Source: Sphaerulina vaccinii
Lineage: Eukaryota > Ascomycota > Dothideomycetes > Mycosphaerellales > Mycosphaerellaceae
Assembly: GCA_022570795.1 (NCBI GenBank)
Contig: JAKUDP010000025.1
Span: 201,001 to 265,000, forward strand
DNA length: 64,000 nt
Direction of reading: 5' to 3'
The notes under the pieces were generated by a model. It ran no database searches, was not told the DNA's origin, and saw only the letters and a list, made by a program, of their open reading frames with translations. This document shows, in pieces, positions 1 to 11,732 of this stretch. The translations under genes and the position numbers were made by a program. Within the stretch, counting starts at the first letter, position 1, and each line of letters starts with the position of its first letter.

Positions 1-65
1 GTCGCTCTCTTTGCTTTAGAATTCCCTCTTGAACATTAACACATACTCAGAGACCACTCATAATC

Positions 66-631
66 ATGTCTAAGCGCCAGCACCAATCCAGCACAAACGA
101 CTATGACCACAGCACCAGGACTACTCAATTCCTCTTCGAACGACTGGCAGAAAGGGTCCGACTATGTGAAGAGGATCACTGGGATCAGTTAGCAGATGAA
201 TCCAACACTTACTTCAAAGACCAGATCATTGAAGTGGATTCACAGGCTTATATCGAGCGTGGAGTGAACATGCGGGCAGGTGAGTAGATCCCTTCTGTTT
301 CGACGTAGTCGGATGGCGCGAAGAATTGCGGCGTTGCCTGTACTGTGACACATAACTGATGTGGTCACTAGATGGTATTCCAGACCGCGCTGATGAGTGG
401 GTGGAATCGAAGATTTTGAGTTTGACTCTTGGAGGGACGGGATGGACTTATGAGGTGAGTATTCTCCAACGGATGAGAAGCCGTAGTCTGAATACTGACT
501 GATATTAGATTGAATGTGTGGAGAATCCGCATCTGAAGATCACGCTTGGGGAAAAGCATGATCTTCAGATGATGCGTGAAAAGAAGGAAGCTGAGGAAGA
601 GGATGAGGAAGAGGAGGAAGAGGATGAATAG
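66..631 (+). CDS. small acidic-tailed protein, unknown function
   Basis: Three exons (66-279, 372-454, 509-631) join in frame to a 139-residue protein. Both introns (92 and 54 nt) have GTGAGT donors and TAG acceptors, and phases 1 and 0 match across them, which supports the model. The protein starts MSKRQHQSS, has a hydrophilic middle with several Trp/Asp-Glu pairs, and ends in a run of about 20 almost purely Glu/Asp residues. There is no signal peptide or membrane segment. I do not recognise the family; acidic tails of this kind occur in chaperone-like and nucleic-acid-associated proteins, but nothing here decides. The gene may have further 5' exons outside the window. Confidence 0.6.
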
Positions 632-2202
632 TCTCTGATGCTTGCAGTCTTGTGGTGCGTGTCAGAGGACAGACGTCTTACGTTATCGAGCACTTGTGTA
701 TGTCCAAGTATTGCTGTTGCTCAAACATTGGTTGTGCATAGGCGTGAGGAGATCCAGCTCATGAGGTGAGATTGAAATGTACTCTTGTCAGTACCAGGCT
801 GCGAAGCTCAACTTCTTACTGCGAGGAGAGCATTCACGACGTAGCAACCGAGCTCAGAGTGCTGAGGGAAGTCGTGATGTCTGTCCGGAGCACTTCCCGG
901 CGTGACTGTTGTAATAGAGAGCTCGGGCATATTCGGACAGACGGCGGTTGGTGCCTTAGGCACTATCAGTATAGCGTTTTGCCACGATGACGATCAGCAA
1001 GTCTCGCCATCTCGCCATCCGTCAGTCCGACAAGAGCAAAAGCAAAACAACACTCTGGCTTGCTGTTGTAGGTCGTGAAGCAGTCGTATGGACTTGATCG
1101 CAAGTCGGTACAGACCCCGCGATGCTGCAATTCTGCTGATATCAATACAAGCCCAACCATATAGCATTATCGGCTCTTGACCATGCATAATCTTTCTTCC
1201 ATCTCTTGCATACATGATGTAGGCCTGCACCTATCGCTCCACGATACACCACGAGCGTTGACATGCAAAGAGCTCCAGAACCCGGATCTGCTTACACCGG
1301 TACAGCTCTCTTCCATTGGGCACGATTCGGACATCCTCCCGAACTGCATGGCTCCGATGTTGAGGTATGGGGAAGCTCATGTTGTTGGGACGTCGATACC
1401 GTCATCGTTAGCAGATATAAGGATGAGTGCGTCTCGCTGTTTTTCATGTGATGAAGGCAGGCAGCATGCGAGCGCGAGAACGGTTGAGTGGAGGATGCGA
1501 TGCAGCACGCGTTCCAGAGACACGACACGACACTTCTGCAGCGAGCTGTTTTTCTTTGTGCTTCGTGGTCGGTACCTGGGGAGTGTACGATCGTTCTCGT
1601 TATCGTCTCACTAGCTCGCGCCAGGGTCTTCCAGGACAATAAGGCTGACCCCATTCCGAAACTCAATTGCTCGAAGTTGGAGAAATGCTCTTTGTTCTTT
1701 GACAGACATTGTCGTGAATAAACAAGTCTGCGAGGGTGTAAGTAGATTGTGTGAGACGGAGTACGTGATACCTGCTGTAACATCCACCTCCAATTTGCTC
1801 GAGCTCAGGGCGACATACACAGCAGAAGCGTTGGATGGGACCTGCATGCAGCGGAAGACGACGGCTTGGCTCGTTGAACTCATCCGCCAATCCTAGACTT
1901 CCACCCCACTTTTTTCTTCTGAGATCTCAGCGTTGTTGTGCGTGCCTAGAATCGACCACGACGACCACTCACCGAGGAGTACTTTTCGCGGTGTAAAGGA
2001 AGATACCCGGACGCCACTTGTCACTCGTTTATATACCAGCTCCTGCCCTCCACTCACTGCACCTCCCTAGCCCACACACCTAATCGGACACCGACATTCA
2101 TTCCTGCAACACTCCACATCGATACCAACACCCCGACATCGATACTACCTTACATTACAGTAGCAGCTGCCCTCGAGCACGCTACACTTCCCACCGGCAA
2201 TC
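632..2202. other. intergenic, ole1 promoter region
   Basis: This 1.57 kb stretch has no convincing gene. Open frames on both strands are short, overlapping and lack splice-consistent extensions or recognisable protein sequence. The 3' end (about 2020-2200) looks like a core promoter and leader: a TATA-like site, a C/T-rich stretch and A/C-rich leader sequence just before the desaturase start. A long promoter fits a desaturase gene, which in other fungi is regulated by fatty acids, temperature and oxygen; no specific operator was identified. Confidence 0.5.
2028..2037 (+). promoter_or_regulatory. TATA-like element of ole1
   Basis: TTTATATACC lies about 165 bp upstream of the ole1 ATG and is followed by a pyrimidine-rich stretch typical of fungal transcription start regions. 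Position and sequence only. Confidence 0.35.
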
Positions 2203-3654
2203 ATGCCATCCCACCAACCTACCGCCGGCATGATGGCTGTCGACCCGGAGAAGATCTCTGAGGAACGCAAGACTCCAGTCATGGCCAGCAAGAGCGAGCC
2301 AAACCGCAACCCAAAGTACGACCCTAAGAAGCCTCACATCACCGAAACCCCTATGACGAGAAAGAACTGGCACAAGCACGTCAACTGGCTGAACGTGGTG
2401 CTTATTGTCGGCATTCCAATTGCTGGCCTCATTTACTCCTTCTGGACACCACTCAAATGGCAGACGGCACTCTTCGCTGTCATCTACTACTTCTGCACTG
2501 GTCTAGGCATCACAGCTGGATACCATAGACTATGGGCACACACATCATACTCTGCATCCCTCCCACTCAAGGTCTTCCTGGCATTTGTTGGAGGCGGCGC
2601 TGTTGAGGGCTCTATCCGATGGTGGTCGCGCGATCACCGTGCTCACCACCGCTACACCGACACCGATAAGGACCCATACAGCGTCCGCAAGGGTCTGCTC
2701 TACTCGCACTTCGGCTGGATGCTCATGAAGCAGAACCCAAAGCGCATTGGACGTACCGACATCTCCGATCTCAACGACGATGTTGTTGTTGTCTGGCAGC
2801 ACAAGCACTACCTGAAGGTCGTTCTCTTTGCAGGTCTCATCTTCCCATCGCTCGTTGCTGGTCTCGGCTGGGGTGACTTCCTTGGTGGATTCATCTACGC
2901 TGGAATCCTCCGCATCTTCTTCGTCCAGCAGGCTACTTTCTGCGTCAACTCCCTCGCTCACTGGCTCGGCGACCAACCATTCGACGACCGCAACTCTCCT
3001 CGCGACCACGTGGTCACCGCACTAGTCACTCTTGGTGAGGGCTACCACAACTTCCACCACGAGTTCCCTTCCGACTACCGCAACGCCATCGAGTGGCACC
3101 AGTATGACCCTACCAAGTGGTTCATCTGGACAATGAAGCAGCTCGGCCTCGCATACGACCTCAAGCAATTCCGCTCCAACGAGATCGAGAAGGGCCGCAT
3201 TCAGCAGCAGCAGAAGAAGCTCGACCAGAAGCGCGCGAAGCTTGACTGGGGTGTTCCTCTCGAGCAGCTCCCAGTCCTTGAATGGGACGACTACGTCGAC
3301 CAGTGCAAGAACGGCCGCGCTCTCATCGCTGTTGCAGGTGTCGTTCACGACGTGTCCGACTTCATCAACGATCATCCAGGTGGAAAAGCCATGATTCGCA
3401 GCGGTCTCGGCAAGGACGCCACTGCCATGTTCAACGGTGGTGTATACATGCACAGCAACGCTGCACACAACCTCCTCTCCACCATGAGAGTGGGCGTCAT
3501 TCGTGGTGGTATGGAGGTCGAGATCTGGAAGCGATCTGAGAAGGAGAGCCAAGGATCGCAGATCTACAAGGACTCTGATGGCAACCGCATCGTGCGTGCT
3601 GGCGCGCAGTTGACGAAGGTTATCCAGCCTCCAGTCTCTGCTGGTGCAGCATAA
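2203..3654 (+). CDS. ole1: acyl-CoA Delta-9 desaturase with C-terminal cytochrome b5
   Basis: Intronless, 483 residues. Introduces the first double bond into palmitoyl- and stearoyl-CoA at the ER membrane, using electrons passed through cytochrome b5. The three di-iron histidine boxes are visible: HRLWAH (108-113), HRAHH (145-149) and HNFHH (282-286). Hydrophobic segments lie at about 62-80, 88-103 and 205-240. A cytochrome b5 domain follows (about 355-440) with the haem motif HPGG at 391-394 and a second haem His near 418-423. This desaturase-b5 fusion and length are normal for fungal Ole1. The start at 2203 is the first ATG of the frame; Met10 and Met11 are alternatives. Typically essential and transcriptionally controlled by unsaturated fatty acids. 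Confidence 0.97.
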   Translation: MPSHQPTAGMMAVDPEKISEERKTPVMASKSEPNRNPKYDPKKPHITETPMTRKNWHKHVNWLNVVLIVGIPIAGLIYSFWTPLKWQTALFAVIYYFCTGLGITAGYHRLWAHTSYSASLPLKVFLAFVGGGAVEGSIRWWSRDHRAHHRYTDTDKDPYSVRKGLLYSHFGWMLMKQNPKRIGRTDISDLNDDVVVVWQHKHYLKVVLFAGLIFPSLVAGLGWGDFLGGFIYAGILRIFFVQQATFCVNSLAHWLGDQPFDDRNSPRDHVVTALVTLGEGYHNFHHEFPSDYRNAIEWHQYDPTKWFIWTMKQLGLAYDLKQFRSNEIEKGRIQQQQKKLDQKRAKLDWGVPLEQLPVLEWDDYVDQCKNGRALIAVAGVVHDVSDFINDHPGGKAMIRSGLGKDATAMFNGGVYMHSNAAHNLLSTMRVGVIRGGMEVEIWKRSEKESQGSQIYKDSDGNRIVRAGAQLTKVIQPPVSAGAA

Positions 3655-3937
3655 CGGTCGGCTATATCACGAGAACATGAGCGTTCAGTTTTATTTGTGG
3701 CGCGTTTTAGCGGGATGGGATAGAAGATAGGAAGCAGCTCTAAGGAAAGCTCGCTAGATACTCTGAGAATGTACTATCAGTACGAAGACATTACCTGATC
3801 ATCTTCGCCTCTCAAATCCCCCTATCGTAGATTCAACTGCTGACACCTATGCATTTGAACAGACAAAGTCTGGAGCTCAAACGAAAGGGAGCAAGTCAGC
3901 TGAGTCTGGCTATACGATGAATGAATCAAAGCGGAGC

Positions 3938-4025
3938 ACAGAACGCCGCTTCACTCAATGGCACCGTCTTCGCACTGGTTTACAGAGCGCCGCTTCACTC
4001 AATGGCACCGTCTTCGCACTGGTTT
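3938..4025. repeat. 44-bp tandem duplication
   Basis: Two adjacent 44-bp copies (3938-3981 and 3982-4025) differ at one position (ACAGAACGCC versus ACAGAGCGCC). They lie about 280 bp past the ole1 stop. The near identity points to a recent duplication. Confidence 0.95.
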
Positions 4026-4053
4026 CTTTCGATCGATTCCTCCATTTTTTCTC

Positions 4054-4241
4054 ATGTCTTCTAGTGTGACATATTCGACTGACTGGCAAGCGAACACGCC
4101 GATTTCGTTCATATACGGCAGTATAGCTTCACAACTCGTAAGTCATTAGCATTCCTTGTAACATATATACACATTGCTAATATCTTATAGAAGTCACAAA
4201 ATGCTGCCAATGACTGGTGGAGAACTTGCGCGAATCAATGA
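4054..4241 (+). other. possible short spliced gene or gene relic
   Basis: An ATG at 4054 opens 28 codons up to a strong donor (GTAAGT, 4138). The 53-nt intron has a textbook branch site (TTGCTAATATC) and TAG acceptor at 4190. The second exon runs 17 codons to TGA at 4241, giving 44 residues with no family match. Just downstream, a second possible exon pair (4201-4260 and 4337-4459) encodes a coding-looking stretch that includes LIVIYPERRILATNKK, and the frame at 4456-4677 is also open. The intron signals suggest real transcription, but the pieces do not assemble into one protein, so this could be a decayed gene. Confidence 0.3.
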
Positions 4242-5450
4242 GCGAGGCCGTATCGCAAAGGTAGTATGTTATTGAAATTGCTCGTATTGAGGCTATAGGG
4301 ATCATGGAAGGTTGGTGAATTGTATTTGTCCTTCAGAAGTATCCCAAGCAACTGATCGTGATATATCCAGAGCGGCGTATACTTGCTACGAATAAGAAGT
4401 ATCTGCGAATCTTGATGTGGATCGATGGTCTGGAAGAGCCGTATAATGCTATGGAGTGAGACCTCGATCATCGTCTTCATCTGATGAGCACAAAACTCTG
4501 ATCCATCAGCACCACTCGGGACAATCTCACGACAACGGCAACTACTGGGTGTCTGCGATGATCACGGCGCCTCCGTATGAGAAGAACATGGGTGCCGACA
4601 TTGCTCATCATTCACTCGTAGGCGAAAGGGCGGACACTAAGGGATGTCTGTGGACAGAAGGCGTCTCCGAAGGCTAGTGTGTTTGATCTACCGGTGGCTC
4701 CGTGTCATATGTTGATGGGTTGGAGGATGAAGGATGACAGGAAGATGGGGAGGTTTTGTGCTGTGTGGTTTTTGGTTTGTGATGGAGTAAAAGGCCAATA
4801 GCATTTGTGGCGTTTCCGTGCTCTCTGACCTCGAGCTATTGAGTTGGAGTTGACACAACATGGCATTCACACAGCACATAGCGAGCAGACTGAGGCCGAT
4901 CGTCACGTTTCTGTCCTCTCGTCTAATGTTTCTGTACGTCAGCTGCCAAGAAATATCATTCGGAATCGCCGTGCGTGAGGTGGTGTCCACGTGAAATCAA
5001 AGTCAAAACCATGAACAACAGCATTTTCACCAACGAACATGAACGGCAGCTAGAGGATGTATGCATTGTCAAAGGGCACGCCGAACGAATCCTGGGAAGA
5101 TCCTCGTACAAATCTCGTGTTAGTACTCGGTGTGTCCGAGATCGACACGATACTCGCCAAGAATGGAAAGCGAGTTGTCTGGGCAAAGTCCTTGCTCTTG
5201 CTCGCGGCGAATGGGTCGGCTCGGGTTTCATTATGTTTCGTGATTGTAGTGCGCGTGTAGCATTTGTTGTTGTAGTAGTAGCTATACTGCTGCGTGCTGC
5301 TGAAATGAGTTCTGGACAATAGCTAATGCCAAGTCTTCGTCACTTTCGCGGCTTCGTAGCTGCGTACATCTTCGCCGCGTTGTGCTGATCATAGAACAGC
5401 TCGTCTTCCGCCATCAAGCATGGTAGACTTTGTGTAGAAGGGCTGAGCAA

Positions 5451-8400
5451 CTACAAGCTCAGCTTTGCGAGGTACTCCTCAGCAGCCTTGACGGCCTCGT
5501 CCACCTTCGTAGCATCTGTGCCTTGGCCGAGCGAAGTGGCACCCTTGCCACCAGCCTTGCCTCCGACAAGAGAAGAGACCTCGCCTGACCACTTCGCAGC
5601 ATCAGCGCCCTTAGCCTGAGCATCAGCGGAGACGTGGCAGCCGTGGACGACCTTGCCATCGTCGGTCTTGCCGATCAGGTAGACGGTCTTGTCCTTCTGC
5701 TTTGTCTGCACAACCTTCATGGTATCTTGCACAGCTTTGCTACCAGCAGAGACTGGAATGGCGAGCACAAGTGTCTTGGACTCGGCGTTCTTGGCGAAGT
5801 GGTCGGTGACAGCGTCGAGCACCTTCTTGCCTTCTGCCTTTTGAGCGGCCTTCTGCTGGTCCAGATTGGCCTTGGCAACCGCAGCGACACGGTTGCGAAG
5901 TGAGGTCTTCTGCAGAGCAGAGATCTCAAGCTTACTCAGGTCTGTAGTGAGCTGCTTTGTCTTGGCCTCCTTATCCGGTCCGTATGGGAGCTTCTCGAGA
6001 GCGGCAACCTCCTTCTCCGATTCTTGAGCGATAGCTTGCACGCGATGAGCTTCGGCACCAGTGAATGCAATGATGCGACGGATACCCTTGGCAATGCCAC
6101 TCTCCTCAACAACGACGAGATCCTTGATCTCGGTCGTAGATTTGACGTGCGTACCACCACAGAACTCGATCGATATCTTGTTCCACTCAGGATTTGACGG
6201 CTCTGCAAGGAGGTCCTCGACGGCCATACCGACGGACACGACGCGAACAGGATCTGGGTAGGTCTCGCCGAACACAGCTCGAACGCCATTGATCTGGCGT
6301 GCGGTAGCAAGGGGCACATCCTTGGAGAAGACCTCAAAGTTCTGTCGAATGTACTCCGTGCAGGACTTCTCAATCTTTTCCAGCTCCTCATCGGTCACAC
6401 CAGCCTTGTGGCTGAAGTCAAAGCGAAGCTTCTCAGGTGCGACGAGAGAGCCTTTCTGGTTGACATCATCACCAAGCACTTCTCGAAGGGCGTAGTTGAG
6501 GATGTGCGTGCCAGTGTGGTTGTTGCGGATAGGCTGTCTGCGAAGCTCATCGTACTCTGAGAGCACTTCGTCACCAACTTTGAGACTGCCATACTCCACA
6601 TAGCCGGTGTGCATGACATATCCGGCATATTGCTGAACGTTGTCGACCTTGATCTCAGCCTCACCATCAATGAGGATTCTACCAGTATCGTTTTCTTGTC
6701 CACCTTGCTCGGCGTAGAAGTTTGTCTTGTCGAGGATGACGCCGAATTGCTCGCCTTCGGGGACTTCCTTGGTTGACTGAAGGAATTTACGGTCGTGGTA
6801 AATGGCCTTGATGGTGGCCTTGATGTTGTCTCGCTGGAATTTTGGCGTGTCGTCCTGTGATGGATGTTAGCGCGCTATCTGATAGCATTAGAAGCACAGA
6901 GGACGACTTACGGTCTTCGGTACGTCCGCCATGTTCTCAAGTGTAGAGATGTCATGTACGTCGAGCTTCACCAGTGTCGCACCGGCCTTCTTCTCTCCCT
7001 TCGATGCCTCGCGAGCTTTCTCCTGGGCTTCAGCGACGTCCTTGTCGATAATCTCCAGTCCGCGCTCCTCGCACATCAGTCGCGTCAGATCCACAGGGAA
7101 GCCATATGTATCATAAAGTCGCCACACATCTGCACCAGCCAAGGTCTTTGTGCCGTTGTCTTTGCAGCTCTGAGCATACTTCTCGAACATGGTCTCTCCA
7201 CGATCCAGTGTCTTCGCGAATGATACCTCCTCCTCGTCAAGAATCTCCTTGACCTCTTCCTGCTTCTTCTTGATCTCCGGGAACATATCGCCCATCTGCG
7301 CGACCAGCGTAGGTACGAGCTTCGAGAAGAAGTTGCCGATGTTGGTGTTGAAGTACTTGCGAGCATATCGAGCACCACGGCGGAGCACACGTCGGACGAC
7401 ATATCCACGACCAACATTGTTTGGCACACCCCCATCAGAGATGGCGAACGTGAGTAGTCGGACGTGATCTGCAACCACTCTGTAGGCAGTGTCAACGCCA
7501 TCGGAATCTTCAGCTCCAAACTTTCCTTGGTACTCTCTAGCACCGGTGACCTCCTGAATTCGAGCAAACAGTGGCGTGAAGACATCAGTGTCGTAGTTCG
7601 AAGGCTTGTTCTGTAGGATGGATACCAATCGCTCAAAACCCATGCCAGTGTCAATGTGCTTGTTAGGCAGCGACTTCAGTGACTTATCAGGTTCTCGGTT
7701 GTATTGGATGAAGACGTTGTTCCAGATCTCGATGACATTTGGATCGTCCTGATTGACCAGGTCCGAGGCGTTGCGGCCACCAATGCGATCGTAGTGAATC
7801 TCGGAACATGGTCCGCAAGGACCTTGGTCTCCCATCTCCCAGAAGTTGTCCTTCATGTCTCCAGTCAGGATGTGGTCCTCGGGGACGCCTTGCTTCAGCC
7901 AGAAATCTCTAGCTTCGGTGTCTGGGTCCAGTCCGGCATCAGCTTTGCCTTCAAAGTATGTCACGTACAGTCGGTCAGGCTGGAGGCCATAGACCTTTGT
8001 GAGCAGCTCCCAGGAGAACTTGATGGCATCCTCCTTGAAGTAGTCGCCGAAAGACCAGTTACCCAGCATCTCGAAGAATGTGTGGTGATATGAGTCCTTG
8101 CCGACATCGTCAAGGTCATTGTGCTTACCACCAGCGCGGATGCACTTTTGAGAGTTGGCAGCGCGCTTGAGCTTAGCAAAATCTGAATCGCGGTCCACGG
8201 TGCCCAAGAAGATGGACTTGTATTGGTTCATGCCAGCATTGGTGAAGAGAAGTGTAGGATCTGAGAGAGGCACAACACTGCCACTTGGGACGAAAGTGTG
8301 ACCATTCTTCTCGAAGTACCTGAGAGACAATTAGTGAGTGTTCATGTCGTATTGAGCTTGTGCTGAAATGTGTCGGTTTTTCGCCCCATTGACTTATGAC

Positions 8401-8687
8401 TGTTCTGGGGCTCAATGGCAGGATTCTGCAAGAGCACTAAGTTTGAGCGCACAGCTGCTGATACAATGCTCGAGACTCGCAAGGTAGGCTTTCTCTTGAG
8501 ATCGCTGTTCTCTTGAGGTCGATAGAATCGACTAGGCAGTTTCGTGCTCGCGTGCCTGTGGAATATATGCAGATATGTTCTCTCGGAGCTAGTGACCGAG
8601 GAGATGTAGGGCATATACTTACTCGATGAAGGTCTTGCGGACCCTCACGGCACTCCACTCAGGCTCTTGGCCCGTTGTGGAGGCCAT
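5451..8687 (-). CDS. ala1: alanyl-tRNA synthetase, cytosolic and possibly mitochondrial
   Basis: Charges tRNA-Ala with alanine and edits mischarged Ser/Gly. Three exons (8687-8623, 8319-6912, 6854-5451) give 958 residues, the usual length for fungal AlaRS. The first intron is 303 nt, long for this window; the second is 57 nt. The N-terminal class II catalytic core is recognisable (GHTFVPSGSVVPLSDPTLLF near residues 27-46). The editing domain has the zinc/catalytic motif HTGTH (604-608) and FCGGTH near 725, followed by a C-terminal coiled region and C-Ala domain. An in-frame ATG at 8801, with no stop between, would add 38 residues that are basic, hydroxyl-rich and free of acidic residues, like a mitochondrial presequence. 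One gene probably supplies both compartments. The divergent neighbour starts at 8924. Confidence 0.96.
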
Positions 8688-8923
8688 TCTGCGTGTTTGA
8701 TGGTATGTCAGGCGAACCGGGGTGGTATATGTGGTGGTTTTCGTGGCGGTTCTAGAAATTCGGAAGTGGAGAAGGCTCGAGAGTTGTTGGAAGCTTCGCA
8801 TGCAGCTCTTCACTTCGAACACCTTCTTTCAGCCGCACTCTTTGTCGCTTTCTGAGATGACTTTCGGAATGTCGCGTGTTGTTGCGCGGTGACAAGTAGC
8901 GATGAAAGATGCAAATCGGAACG

Positions 8924-9627
8924 ATGGCTGCTGTCGATGTGGGGGCTCGAAAACGGAAGCTTGAGTCATCTGCTCAAAACGACTACGATCGTTTCGCGAA
9001 GAGATTCAATCTACTCAATCTTGGTATGTCGAGCTGCCTCTCTGCGTGATCTGTGGCTCTGGCTGATATGGTCGTATCATAGAGTCCAGCGGGCATGGCG
9101 GCCACGCCAGTAGCTCCTACTATATCCCTGTATCGGGCCCATCGACCTCAACCGAGACGACGACGAGTGCAAAGAAGGCAGTGACCACAACTAGTGACGA
9201 TGAACTCATGCAGGTAGATGAGACGCGCGATCGTGTCTACATTCATGATCTGGACGCGGAGTTGGCAGACATTGAGTCTGACGAAGAGAAGCTCATCTTC
9301 CTCCCAGACATCGAGAAGCACTTTGGTAAAATACCTAAGCATGTCTTGACGGGCAGGAGTGAAGACATTGAGGGGCAGGAGCTGGTATTGTACAGTGTGC
9401 CCAAGTCACTCACTGTGGACGAGCAACAGGACGCGGTGAGAAAAGCGATAATCGAGACGAGGCAGAGAGCGCGTGAGAAGGCTATGGAGGAGGCAAGACA
9501 GCGGGATATGGATCGCCAGTATGGACAGACCATGGATGATGCTGCAGAGACGGCGCATGGATACAGCACAGGATACGTGACTGAGCTGGACGATGAGGTA
9601 GATCCCGACGCGATGGATATGGATTGA
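8924..9627 (+). CDS. conserved fungal protein of unknown function
   Basis: Two exons (8924-9023, 9083-9627) encode 214 residues; the 59-nt intron has a GTATGT donor and TAG acceptor and phase 1 is preserved. The N-terminus is short and basic (ARKRKLE). A Ser/Thr-rich linker follows, then a compact segment (about 70-125) with VYIHDLDAELADIE and LIFLPDIEKHFGKIPKHVL, then a charged helix rich in Arg/Glu (about 135-170) and an acidic tail ending DPDAMDMD. No membrane segment or signal peptide. The pattern resembles an uncharacterised fungal protein family, but I cannot name a domain. It is divergent from ala1 with little space between, so the two probably share a promoter region. Confidence 0.8.
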
Positions 9628-9942
9628 AAGATGAAGTGAGTAAATGCATGCTTAATACAGCCCCGAAGTTCACACTGCTTGGTTTTGTATGTCTGCTCGT
9701 TCTGTCGAAAATGTGCTGATCGCGAGACTGTCGCGTTTCAGGCAGGCACACGACCATAGCTCTTGCCTCCTCTGTTCTTCGCCACTTCGGACTCTACCAC
9801 AACCCAATGTTCAACCGGCGCACGACGCACAACAACAGAGCACAGCAAGCCCAAAGTTCAACGCCGCATCGCCCTCTTCCATTTCTCTGCCATAGACCCA
9901 TCGAATTTGAACGCCTCTCCCGGACGTTCCATTGCTCCAGCC
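9628..9942. other. intergenic, leader of the double-BTB gene
   Basis: 315 bp with no gene seen. It holds the 3' end of the preceding gene and an A/C-rich leader just before the ATG at 9943. Confidence 0.4.
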
Positions 9943-11442
9943 ATGGCACTATCGCAAGCGATCCCAAAGATCCTGACGCGCGTTGACGAGGCAATCGAGT
10001 ACGTACTTCTCCTCAAAACCAGAGAGCTCAATGGTCGGATGATTGATACAGCTGCAGCTTCTCCTCCCCAGATATAGCCGTACATGTTGGCCAGCCACCA
10101 AAGATCTTCCGTGTACATGAAGCATTAGTGCGCGGCTGTTCACCATTCTTCGATACAGCAATGCAACCAAAGTGGCAAGGCAACAGCCGCGTGGTGGTGC
10201 TCGCAGACGACGACATATCTGCATTCAATATCTACATGAACTGGCTGTATCGAGGCAAAATTTGTTTTTGCATGCCAACCTTCTCGAATGACAGCGAAGA
10301 GATCGACGAAGCATGGATCGGCGCCTTTCACGCGTACGCGCTAGGAGACAAGCTACTCGACGACCACTTCAAGAACGCTCTGACAGACGCTGTCGCTAGG
10401 TCGAGTCTACACATACCATCGCCTTCCGCCTTGCACATCCTGTACGACAACACCATGCCTGGATCGCCCCTCAGACGCCTAATTGTCCACGCAATTGCAA
10501 AACAGGAGAACCACATTGCTTGCGTACAAGAGAGCTGGCCATATGCGCTCGTGATCGACCTGGTCAAATATCTTCAATTCAATAAGCAGGACCTGAACTT
10601 CTCCGTCGATACACTTGCACATCGTTGCGAGTTTCACGAGCATGTTGAAAGCGACTATGACGATGGCTGTTACCGGAACGGCTCTCCAATTCTTGGATCT
10701 TTTGCTCTGTCATTTTCCTCACGAGAGGCGCCAATTGAGTAAGTCTCCCGAGCGCTATGCTCAAAGATAAATTCTAACACTTGGCAGCTTCACGACCGGC
10801 ACGATACGCTTCATTATTGGCGACGATGCCGCCCCCACTATCTTCAGCGTGAATGACCGCTTGCTCCGGAAATGCCAGCCTTCGCTTGATTTTGAAGTAA
10901 AATCCAGAGAATCAGGCGTTTGGACATTGGTAGCAAAAGCGAGTCACTCGTCGTTCAACATATATCTGAATTGGTTGTGTACTGGCAAGATGTGCGTCGA
11001 CTATGATATGGATAGCACAGACGACTACAAGATCTGGACCGAAATTACTGGAGCATATGCCTTGGGCCAGAGCTTAGCCAATAAAAGCTTTGTGGATGCC
11101 ATCACGGATGCTGTAGCTTTGATGTTGGGAGAAGCCAGTTTCGCATCCGGCCCCTTGCCAATAGATGACGAGGTCCTCGATGCCATGGACGACATCGTGG
11201 ACTGCTACTCCTATCCGCCGCTGTGGCACCTATTGGCGCATCGGTTTGCATCCCTAGATGACATTCGTGACGTGATCATGCCGGGTTGGCCACCTGGGTT
11301 CCTCTTCATGGTTGCGGAGGAGCTTGCGAAGAAATTGTACGAAGGCGAAATGTCTACAAGGGCAGCGGCAATCGAATGCAAGTTTCATGACCATCTCAAG
11401 AACGAAGAGTGCTATCGCTTGAAATGGCCAGGCTCACTGTAG
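9943..11442 (+). CDS. tandem double BTB/POZ-like protein
   Basis: Three exons (9943-9998, 10058-10738, 10788-11442) give 463 residues. The second intron (49 nt) has a perfect TTCTAAC branch site. The first intron could end 6 nt earlier (at 10051) without changing frame. The protein has two similar halves. Each begins with a BTB-like segment (first half: DIAVHVGQPPKIFRVHEALV, then FNIYMNWLYRGKI; second half: TIRFIIGDDAAPTIF, then FNIYLNWLCTGKM). Each continues through a helical part with an AYALG motif and ends with a matching Cys-His signature (CEFHEHV and CKFHDHL). BTB folds mediate protein-protein contacts and often serve as Cullin-3 adaptors. The second copy is the more diverged. Fungal proteins of this type usually carry one copy; here the duplication lies within a single gene. 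Confidence 0.8.
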
Positions 11443-11732
11443 AGAAGCTGCACCGCCTTACTGCACGATGCGAAGAATACACTGTATGCTCGGAGATTGG
11501 TCTGAGGAGCTGATGTATAGCTGGCTCAGATCTGCATGTTAGCTGTGGTGAATATCGTGAAAGAGTCGGAATGAACTGTTGGGGCGATGAATTCTATATC
11601 CGTGGCGCAGATATCATACATCTCATGATTTCGCCGAAATATGCACTTGACTCCCATAATGCCAAACAATGTCGCTCAGAACGCTTGCAATACATCTTCT
11701 CGAACTCTGGAGCAATCCTCTTCCCTTCGTCC

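Larger units (their letters stand above)
3655..5450. other. intergenic between ole1 and ala1, possible gene relics
   Basis: This stretch holds the ole1 3' untranslated region, a 44-bp tandem duplication (3938-4025) and a segment (about 4050-4680) with intron-like signals and short coding-like frames, annotated separately. From about 4690 to 5450 I see no gene; it includes the 3' end of the alanyl-tRNA synthetase transcript. Open frames on both strands there are short and unlike known proteins. Confidence 0.5.

Noticed and set aside
1177..1783. Overlapping open frames of 145 and 163 codons on opposite strands upstream of ole1
   Set aside because: Neither resembles a protein; overlapping antisense frames in GC-balanced promoter DNA are expected by chance.
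2545..3009. Long antisense frame inside ole1
   Set aside because: A mirror of the strongly conserved desaturase frame; no independent support.
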